Source: Anisus vortex
Taxonomy: Eukaryota > Mollusca > Gastropoda > Planorbidae
Length of the DNA stretch: 64,000 nt
Assembly (NCBI GenBank): GCA_949126835.1
Contig: OX421507.1
Span: 11,769,400 to 11,833,399, forward strand
Reading direction: 5' to 3'
Each line of letters opens with the position of its first letter. The first letter of the stretch is position 1. Of this stretch, positions 55,175 to 64,000 are shown piece by piece. A model generated the notes under the pieces. The model had not been told where the DNA came from. It ran no database searches and saw only the letters and a program-made list of their open reading frames with translations. A program made the position numbers and the translations under genes.

Positions 55175-55950
55175 ATTGCGCTGCGCCGGGGCCCATAAGA
55201 GTTTATCTTTGTAATATTATTTGTAAGATCAATGCTAAATGTTAAGGAAAAGTTACATTAATTTAAATTAAAACTGTACTTGATTAAAGTTTGTGAATAG
55301 GCTTGTAAGGTTGTGAATGATATGATTACATTCTAATGGTAATTCCTATGGCAGTTTTATAAAATGGTCCACAGACCTTTTAAAAGATTCCTGATTTCTA
55401 TACACGTATGTAATGCAAATAAATCATCTAGATTTGACTAGTGTTGAAAAGTGGGATTGAACCGCACTTTTTTTTCTCATGCGGCTCCTGGTCTACTTTA
55501 TCTGCTTTCTTTGAAAAACATGACAAAATGATTACGATGATAAATTATGTGAAATAATACTTTCACATGTTTGCAGCCGAAATTTCATGATACTTTCCAA
55601 ATCTACCTGACACTACATATCTATGTACTTGCCAGAAGCCCATTCACATTCAAAGTTTAAGATATTCATGAGAAAGCACAAAGTTCATTGAGCGTATTAA
55701 CAACGATGCATAGAGAACTGATTTCTCTATAATGCCAGGTACAAAATTATGAATCAAATGTTTGCAGTCATAAACTATTTTGACTGAGATTGTGTTGCGC
55801 CATTTTCTTCCATTTCCAACAAAATATCTTAGTAAATATGATTTTCCACCTTGTTGGTTATCAAGTCTAAACACAGTAGACTTATTGTGCGAGGTGAACT
55901 GCTTAGTTGTGCTCTTGCAAAGACTGTCTCAAGAATTTCTGAACCTATAA
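55175..55950. other. Unassigned stretch left of the tandem-unit array
   Basis: No domain-bearing frame; single-copy in appearance. Confidence 0.55.
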
Positions 55951-55954
55951 GAAA

Positions 55955-57990
55955 CAAGCCGTTATGTGCCCGATTCTTCGAACGGGCTTTTTTTTAGAAT
56001 ATGCTTGACACATTATAGTTTTTTAGTTTTGTTTTCGCAACATACATAAAGTAGTATGTTTTTTTTTTGTGGTCAGTATTTTTTAAATTTGTTTTTGTTT
56101 TGCACACTTTATTATACACCAATTCAATATACAACTAAAAAGGAAAAACAAATAATAATAATTTTTTTTTATTTCTTGCTCAAAGTATGACCACTATGAT
56201 CGAATTTTGTGAGTTTATTGGGTAATTAAACTCTTTCTGTAAAACAGAACTCACATGTCTTTTAAAAAGTACTGTTAATTCAAAAATGATTGTTTGATTT
56301 TTTTTTTTCTACAACATTAGTCGTAGATCAATATTTTTTTTTGTGTGTTTTTTTGTTGGTGATATTTGCTATTTATTTATTGTTGCTTTGGAAGCAAACT
56401 TAAAATTAAATTTTAAATTCAACAGGAAAAACAATAACAACTGAAACCGATATGAATCATAGTTTATACAACGTATACGACATGAATTAAAACTTTAAAA
56501 AGTTGGTCCGGCAAATTCAAACATTGCCCGGCAATATAAAAATTTCCCGCTACATAGTTTATAAGACGTATACGATACAAATTAAAACTTTAAAACGTTG
56601 AGCTCGACAATTTAAACATTGCCTGGCAATTGAAAAATTTCCCGCTACAAAGTTTATAAGACGTATACACAGAATAGGTATAGAACAGAATGCACAATCT
56701 CTATATACGCAGTCACTGAAAGTTACCATTTTCCGCAATGCAGCGGTCGATAGAGACGCTACTATAATAAAATGAGAAAGGATATCTACGTCTGCCATAA
56801 ATATATACAATATATATAGGGCCTACATTATCTTTCATTATAGGCTTACTTTTATATAAATTTGACTTAATTACCCATTTTGTTTTCAACATTATAGGAT
56901 TAGGCCAATATGATGTAAAAATATTTATTACCCGGTACTGATTTGAAAAAAAATGGCTTAGACGTAGCTCGGTACCGGTAACTAAATTGCTACGGCTACC
57001 GGTACATAAATATATACTTTTTAAGCCAAAATAAACTTTTAAAATTATGAAGGGAAATAGGCATATAATTCATAATGAGTTAATATGAGGTTGTTTATGC
57101 CGTTGTTTATCCTTTATGGAGTCAGGAAAGCCATGCAGTTTGACATGTTTTTTTTTACGATAATCAGTCGTTTTCGCATCATTGTTGTAGTTTATTACAC
57201 AACCGTTTATGCACATTTTGCCTGAACTATTAGCTTTGGGTGTTCAAACTTGTAGATTTGAAGAAAAGGACGTTGTAGGCTAAATAAGCATAAATATAGA
57301 GTGTAACCAGGACCACTGCGTTTAAATAGGCTTAGTATGGCGTCGGTATTACTGCCCAAAACAGAAATAAAATGCGATTGCGCATTCTGTTTTATACCTA
57401 TTCTGTGGACACATACAACACGAATAAAAACGTGAAGGAATTTTGTATTTGCCAGATACAACGTAAGATACCCATTCAAACCATTAATCATTACCCATTA
57501 TAACAATTTAAAAATATCCCGCTATAAATTACGACGCAAATTAAAACGTGAATATATTTTGTTCTATTCATTCATAAAGTACATTAGCAAAGGTTGAAGC
57601 AAAGTTAATTTTAAATGAATACGCAAAATTTGATGACGTCATAACGAAAAGCCGGCTAGCTATCTCTGCGCAAACTTTGATGACGTCATCCTGAAAAAAA
57701 TCTCAACGCCATCCTTTTTTTTATTTTTTTAGCGCGATCGATCGAAAAACTATAAAATGTTGGAACGGCAATTTTAACATGAACCCAAAATATGTCGTTT
57801 TATTCGCGTTTTTTGACCAAACTGACCACTGCGGTCATTTTAATTTTTTTAAAACCTTGACAGTGTTCACCGCCGTAACGCAAAGAATATTTGTAGCAAA
57901 TTTCACGTTTTTATGTCCAGTATTTAAAAAGATTATGCGGTATGTACATACCCAGCCAGCCACATATTCCTTTTGAGATTTATATATATA
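55955..57990. repeat. About 2-kb tandem unit, copy 1 (divergent)
   Basis: Starts CAAGCCGTTATGTGCCCG like the three later units, but here the starting hairpin is CCCGATTC/GAACGGG followed by eight T. The 19-bp minisatellite of the other units is represented only by a few seed copies (AAACATTGCCCGGCAAT-like near 56520 and 56610) inside a locally duplicated segment of about 105 bp. Two TGATGACGTCA palindromes occur at about 57632 and 57679. It ends in a short ATATA run after TTCCTTTTGAGATT. No coding capacity recognised. Confidence 0.8.
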
Positions 57991-59874
57991 CAAGCCGTTA
58001 TGTGCCCGGTCCTCCGAACCGGCTAAAAGTTATGTTTACATACACTCTAACTACTCAGGCAGTTATAATGAGATTGCCCGCATGACCTACGACACGAATT
58101 TAAACGTGAGGTAATTTTTTATTTGCCCGCTACAACATGAATTACCCGTTAAAATCATTACTCATCACCCATTATAACAATTACAAAATTGCCCGCTATA
58201 AATTACGACGCAAATTAAAACATGAATATATTTTGTTCTATTCATTGATTAAGAACATTCGACACTACTTTTTTTTTTTTAATTAATGATTGTTTGATAT
58301 ATTTTTTTTACGACAAACATTAAGTCGCAGACCTATGTTGTGTTGTTTTTGTTTTTTTGCTATTTATTTATTTATTGTTGCTTTGGAAGCAAACTTAGAA
58401 TTAATTTTTCTATTCAACATGTAAAACAATAACAAATGAAACCCTTATGAAATAATGTTTATAAAACGTATACGACACGAATTAAAACTTTAAAAATTTA
58501 GTTCCGGCAATTTGAAAATTGCCCGGCAAATTAAACATTGCCCGGTAATTTAAACATTGCCTGGTAATTTAAACATTGCCCGGTATTATAAACATTGCCC
58601 GGTATTATAAACATTGCCCGGTATTATAAACATTGCCCGGTAATTTAAACATTGCCCGGTATTATAAACATTGCCCGGTATTATAAACATTGCCCGGTAA
58701 TTTAAACATTGCCCGGTAATTTAAACATTGCCCGGTATTATAAACATTGCCCGGTATTATAAACATTGCCCGGTAATTTAAACATTGCCCGGTAATTTAA
58801 ACATTGCCCGGTATTATAAACATTGCCCGGTATTATAAACATTGCCCGGTAATTTAAACATTGCCCGGTAATTTAAACATTGTCCGGTATTATAAACATT
58901 GCCCGGTAATTTAAACATTGCCCGGTAATTTAAACATTGCCTGGTATTATAAACATTGCCCGGTAATTTAAACATTGCCCGGTAATTAAAACAATGGCCG
59001 TTACCAAGGCGATAAGCCTAAAGGTGCCCAGTTCTCGGAACTGGATAAAATAACCCATGGAGTTATAAGCAATTGTCTTAAGCGGGGATAAAGTATTTTC
59101 CGGTAACTTAATTTTTTTACTTAAACCATTTAAATATTGCATTCTACAAATTACGACGCAAATTAAAACAAAATTTTGTTCCCTTCTTAAACGTATAAAT
59201 ACGCAAAATTTGATGACGCAATATAATTATAAGCTTAAATATAGAGTGTAACCAGGACCACTGCGTTTAAATAAGCTTAGTAATGCGTCGGTATTACTTC
59301 CGAAAACAGAAAAAAAATGCTAAATCTATTTGCTTTGTCCTATGTTTGTAAAGTTTTAAATTATTAATTAGCTTTAAGTCATGTATTCACAGTGTAAAGT
59401 ATCAAAGTAGTGATAGATTAAGAAAATCAACTACAGTATTGGTAGTGTAAAGAATTTATGTTGTTTACGGCACGTAGACAATTTAAACATGAAAAAAAAT
59501 TTGTTCCCGTCATTGAGTTGAGATAATAAAATCCATGCACATAGTTTGATGACGTCAATTTAAACATGAATGAAAAATGTCCCTTCATTGCTATAAAATC
59601 CATGCGCAAAGATTGATGACGTCATAAAAATAATCTCAGCGCATCCTTTTTTTTTCTAACTTTGTGACGAAAAGCTATAAAAAGTTGTACTGGCAAAGAC
59701 AATGTGAATCAAAAGTTGTGTTTTTTTCACGTTTTTTGACCAAACTGACCACTGCGGTCATTTTTATTTTTTTAAAACCTTGACAGTGTTCACCGCCGTA
59801 ACGCAAAGAATATTTGTAGCAAATTTCACGTTTTTATGTCCAGTATTTAAAAAGATTATGCGGTATGTACATAC

Positions 59875-59905
<31 letters not shown>

Positions 59906-59945
59906 CATACATACATACATATTCCTTTTGAGATTTATATATATA
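57991..59945. repeat. 1,955-bp tandem unit, copy 2
   Basis: Order of parts: start hairpin CCGGTcctccgaACCGG; degenerate TTGCCCGC..TACGACrCGAATT motifs; a 19-bp minisatellite; a conserved block GGCCGTTACCAAGGCGATAA; a piece shared with the 4.0-kb LINE/SINE tail (TTTGTCCTATGTTTGTAAAG); two TGATGACGTCA palindromes; ACGAAAAGCTATAAAAAGTT; then (CAGC)n, (ACAT)n and TTCCTTTTGAGATTTATATA. Identity with copy 3 is very high by eye. It could be a Helitron/Helentron-like non-autonomous element, inferred from the near-terminal hairpin, internal minisatellite and microsatellite end; this is not proven. Confidence 0.9.
58502..58992 (+). repeat. 19-bp minisatellite in unit 2 (26 copies)
   Basis: AAACATTGCCCGGTAATTT-type units in two versions, A (GGTAATTTAA) and B (GGTATTATAA). 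After two initial variant copies the order is A A BBB A BB AA BB AA BB AA B AA B AA. Confidence 0.95.
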
Positions 59946-61890
59946 CAAGCCGTTATGTGCCCGGTCCTCCGAACCGGCTAAAAGTTATGTTTACATACAC
60001 TCTAACTACTCAGGCAGTTAAAATGAGATTGCCCGCATGACCTACGACACGAATTTAAACGTGAGGTAATTTTTTATTTGCCCGCTACAACATGAATTAC
60101 CGGTTAAAATCATTACTCATCACCCATTATAACAATTACAAAATTGCCCGCTATAAATTACGACGCAAATTAAAACATGAATATATTTTGTTCTATTCAT
60201 TGATTAAGAACATTCGACACTACTTTTTTTTTTTTTAATGATTGTTTGATATATTTTTTTTACGACAAACATTAAGTCGCAGACCTATGTTGTGTTGTTT
60301 TTGTTTTTTTGCTATTTATTTATTTATTGTTGCTTTGGAAGCAAACTTAGAATTAATTTTTCTATTCAACATGTAAAACAATAACAAATGAAACCCTTAT
60401 GAAATAATGTTTATAAAACGTATACGACACGAATTAAAACTTTAAAAATTTAGTTCCGGCAATTTGAACATTGCCCGGCAAATTAAACATTGCCCGGTAA
60501 TTTAAACATTGCCTGGTAATTTAAACATTGCCCGGTATTATAAACATTGCCCGGTATTATAAACATTGCCCGGTATTATAAACATTGCCCGGTAATTTAA
60601 ACATTGCCCGGTATTATAAACATTGCCCGGTATTATAAACATTGCCCGGTAATTTAAACATTGCCCGGTAATTTAAACATTGCCCGGTATTATAAACATT
60701 GCCCGGTATTATAAACATTGCCCGGTAATTTAAACATTGCCCGGTAATTTAAACATTGCCCGGTATTATAAACATTGCCCGGTATTATAAACATTGCCCG
60801 GTAATTTAAACATTGCCCGGTAATTTAAACATTGTCCGGTATTATAAACGTTGCCCGGTAATTTAAACATTGCCCGGTAATTTAAACATTGCCTGGTATT
60901 ATAAACATTGCCCGGTAATTTAAACATTGCCCGGTAATTAAAACAATGGCCGTTACCAAGGCGATAAGCCTAAAGGTGCCCAGTTCTCGGAACTGGATAA
61001 AATAACCCATGGAGTTATAAGCAATTGTCTTAAGCGGGGATAAAGTATTTTCCGGTAACTTAATTTTTTTACTTAAACCATTTAAATATTGCATTCTACA
61101 AATTACGACGCAAATTAAAACAAAATTTTGTTCCCTTCTTAAACGCATAAATACGCAAAATTTGATGACGCCATATAATTATAAGCTTAAATATAGAGTG
61201 TAACCAGGACCACTGCGTTTAAATAAGCTTAGTAATGCGTCGGTATTACTTCCGAAAACAGAAAAAAAAATGCTAAATCTATTTGCTTTGTCCTATGTTT
61301 GTAAAGTTTTAAATTATTAATTAGCTTTAAGTCATGTATTCATAGTGTAAAGTATCAAAGTAGTGATAGATTAAGAAAATCAACTACAGTATTGGTAGTG
61401 TAAAGAATTTATGTTGTTTACGGCACGTAGACAATTTAAACATGAAAAAAAATTTGTTCCCGTCATTGAGTTGAGATAATAAAATCCATGCACATAGTTT
61501 GATGACGTCAATTTAAACATGAATGAAAAATGTCCCTTCATTGCTATAAAATCCATGCGCAAAGATTGATGACGTCATAAAAATAATCTCAGCGCATCCT
61601 TTTTTTTTCTAACCTTGTGACGAAAAACTATAAAAAGTTGTACTGGCAAAGACAATGTGAATCAAAAGTTGTGTTTTTTTCACGTTTTTTGACCAAACTG
61701 ACCACTGCGGTCATTTTAATTTTTTTAAAACCTTGACAGTGTTCACCGCCGTAACGCAAAGAATATTTGTAGCAAATTTCACGTTTTTATGTCCAGTATT
61801 TAAAAAGATTATGCGGTATGTACATACCCAGCCAGCCAGCCAGCCAGCCACATACATACATACATATTCCTTTTGAGATTTATATATATA
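59946..61890. repeat. 1,945-bp tandem unit, copy 3
   Basis: Same layout as copy 2. It differs by few substitutions, a longer-to-shorter change in the T run near 60225, and microsatellite length. Short minus-strand frames at the same relative positions in copies 2 and 3 (for example beginning MQYLNGLSKK) are duplicated along with the unit and have no recognised domain. Confidence 0.92.
60457..60945 (+). repeat. 19-bp minisatellite in unit 3 (26 copies)
   Basis: The order of A and B versions, including the odd copies with GCCTGG and TGTCCGG, is identical to that of unit 2. The two arrays therefore derive from one event rather than separate expansion. Confidence 0.95.
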
Positions 61891-63667
61891 CAAGCCGTTA
61901 TGTGCCCGGTCCTCCGAACCGGCTAAAAGTTATGTTTACATACACTCTAACTACTCAGGCAGTTATAATGAGATTGCCCGCATGACCTACGACACGAATT
62001 TAAACGTGAGGTAATTTTTTATTTGCCCGCTACAACATGAATTACCCGTTAAAATCATTACTCATCACCCATTATAACAATTACAAAATTGCCCGCTATA
62101 AATTACGACGCAAATTAAAACATGAATATATTTTGTTATATTCATTGATTAAGAACATTCGACAGTACTTGTATTTTTTTTTAATGATTGTTTGATATTT
62201 TTTTTTTACGACAAACATTAAGTCGCAGACCTATGTTGTGTTGTTTTTGTTTATTTGCTATTTATTTATTTATTGTTGCTTTAGAAGCAAACTTAGAATT
62301 AAATTTTCTATTCAACATGTAAAACGATAACAAATGAAACCCATATGAAATAATGTTTATAAAACTTATACGACACGAATTAAAACTTTAAAAAGTTAGT
62401 TCCGGCAATTCGAACATTGCCCGGCAAATTAAACATTGCCCGGTAATTTAAACATTGCCCGGTAATTTAAACATTGCCCGGTAATTTAAACATTGCCCGG
62501 TAATTTAAACATTGCCCGGTAATTTAAACATTGCCCGGTATTATAAACATTGCCCGGTAATTTAAACATTGCCCGGTAATTTAAACATTGCCCGGTAATT
62601 TAAACATTGCCCGGTAATTTAAACATTGCCCGGTATTATAAACATTGCCCGGTAATTTAAACATTGCCCGGTAATTTAAACATTGCCCGGTAATTTAAAC
62701 ATTGCCCGGTAATTTAAACATTGCCCGGTATTATAAACATTGCCCGGTAATTTAAACATTGCCCGGTAATTTAAACAATGGCCGTTACCAAGGCGATAAG
62801 CCTAAAGGTGCCCAGTTCTTGGAACTGGATAAAATAACCCATGGAGTTATAAACAATAGTCTTCCATTTAAATATTGCATTCTACAAATTACGACGCAAA
62901 TTAAAACAACTTCTTAAACGCATAAATACGCAAAATTTGATGACGCCATATAATTATAAGCTTAAATATAGAGTGTAACCAGGACCACTGCGTTAAAATA
63001 TGCTTAATAAGGCGTCGGTATTACTTCCCGAAACAGAAAAAAAAATGCTAAATCTATTTGCTTTGTCCTATGTTTGTAAAGTTTTAAATTATTAATTAGC
63101 TTTAAGTCATGTATTCACAGTGTAAAGTATTAAAGTAGTGATAGATTAAGAAAATCAACTACAGTATTGGTAGTGTAAAGAATTTATGTTGTTTACGGCA
63201 CGTAGACAATTTAAACATGAAGAAAATTTGTTCCCGTCATTGAGTTGAGATAATAAAATCCATGCACATAGTTTGATGACGTCAATTTAAACATGAATGA
63301 AAAACGTCCCTTCATTGCTATAAAATCCATGCGCAAAGATTGATGACGTCATAAAAATAATCTCAGCGCATCCTTTTTTTTTCTAACTTTGTGACGAAAA
63401 ACTATAAAAAGTTGTACTGGCAAAGACAATGTGAATCAAAAGTTGTGTTTTTTTCGCGTTTTTTGACCAAACTGACCACTGCGGTCATTTTAATTTTTTT
63501 AAAACCTTGACAGTGTTCACCGCCGTAACGCAAAGAATATTTGTAGCAAATTTCACGTTTTTATGTCCAGTATTTAAAAAGATTATGCGGTATGTACATA
63601 CCCAGCCAGCCAGCCAGCCAGCCACATACATACATACATATTCCTTTTGAGATTTATATATATATAT
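61891..63667. repeat. 1.78-kb tandem unit, copy 4
   Basis: Same layout; shorter minisatellite and a deletion of about 55 bp after the GGCCGTTACC block. It ends the array: after TTTTGAGATTTATATATATA the sequence passes into (GATAT)n and then unrelated DNA, so the unit border lies at this TATA run. Confidence 0.9.
62402..62778 (+). repeat. 19-bp minisatellite in unit 4 (20 copies)
   Basis: Copy order after two variant copies is AAAAA B AAAA B AAAA B AA, a five-copy period quite unlike units 2 and 3. Confidence 0.95.
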
Positions 63668-63697
63668 GATATGATATGATATGATATGATATGATAC
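63668..63697 (+). repeat. (GATAT)n microsatellite
   Basis: About six GATAT units at the right border of the tandem-unit array. Confidence 0.9.
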
Positions 63698-63699
63698 GC

Positions 63700-63960
63700 A
63701 ATGTCAATCATCACAATAGCTGACGTTCGTGTTGTAATTAGAAATATAGGCCTAAGCCTGAACTCATACCGGTATTTTGCAATATTTAATGACATTTGTT
63801 TTTATGTCTTCTTTTTTTAAAAAATGATTAATCGCTATGCTTTAATTAGGTTCAATTTGTAACAATAAAAATACATCGTGCTAATTAGATATTTACATTA
63901 CAATTCATAACAGTCGCAAAATGCAGTAATAAACTAGAAACGAAATTATTAATTTTTTTA
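63700..63960. other. Unassigned right flank of the tandem-unit array
   Basis: AT-rich, no recognised features. Confidence 0.55.
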
Positions 63961-63961
63961 T

Positions 63962-64000
63962 GGGGGGGGGGGGGGGGGTCGCCAAAGCATGATAAACTGT
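63962..64000 (+). mobile_element. Poly-G run and start of a hAT-like segment, cut by the window edge
   Basis: A run of 17 G is followed by TCGCCAAAGCATG, resembling the subterminal GGGGGTCGCCAAAG of the hAT end at 54.4 kb. Too little is visible to define it. Confidence 0.35.

Noticed and set aside
55018..55245. Cys-Val repeat peptide
   Set aside because: Translation of a (GT)n microsatellite.
58930..61148. Small conserved protein starting MQYLNGLSKK in two units
   Set aside because: Conserved only because units 2 and 3 were duplicated; the frame runs partly through the minisatellite and is not kept in unit 4.

Overview
The window is eukaryotic, repeat-dominated DNA, most likely from a gastropod mollusc. 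It is AT-rich, has no bacterial-style gene packing, and carries tRNA-headed SINEs, a CR1/L2-type LINE, hAT and PIF/Harbinger transposons, and many long (CT)n, (GA)n, (GATA)n and (GT)n tracts. The gastropod call is an inference from the style of the SINE and LINE families; no host gene is available to confirm it. I found no convincing host protein-coding exon, rRNA or functional tRNA. The only long intact reading frame is the endonuclease/reverse-transcriptase ORF of a LINE at 43.5-46.7 kb.

Layout. 0-14.4 kb: mostly unrecognised AT-rich DNA with decayed transposon pieces (hAT-like MITEs, LINE 3' ends at 0.54 and 7.7 kb, SINE and hAT fragments) and polypyrimidine/polypurine tracts. 14.47-32.44 kb: one uninterrupted 18-kb satellite of about 339 copies of a 53-bp monomer. 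Each monomer carries a 17-bp dyad, and variant monomers recur with super-unit spacing, including an 8.58-kb repeat. 32.5-34.5 kb: three short minisatellites (15 bp, G-rich, 19 bp). 35.2-36.5 kb: a tandem pair of 476-bp repeats followed by a 291-bp MITE with clean TIRs and a TSD. 37.5-42 kb: a GATA-rich microsatellite, a complete SINE with TSD, a tRNA-like head, and two hAT elements side by side sharing one 8-bp target sequence (AACTAGAG three times). 42.8-46.8 kb: the LINE. 46.9-48.7 kb: a second long hAT element with a decayed transposase. 49.85-51.67 kb: a nest, in which a SINE with its own TSD was split by a PIF/Harbinger element with a TTA duplication; the Harbinger itself holds a LINE 3' tail. 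52.7-55.2 kb: further hAT and LINE remnants and microsatellites. 55.95-63.67 kb: four tandem copies of a roughly 1.95-kb unit containing a 19-bp minisatellite, CRE-like palindromes, microsatellites and a terminal hairpin, tentatively a Helitron/Helentron-like non-autonomous element that has become satellite-like.

The annotated parts do not form a pathway. The window records successive transposition and tandem amplification. The best candidates for something not yet described are the 1.95-kb tandem unit with its variant 'barcode', the higher-order structure of the 53-bp satellite, and the conserved palindrome at the 3' end of a zinc-finger-tailed LINE family.
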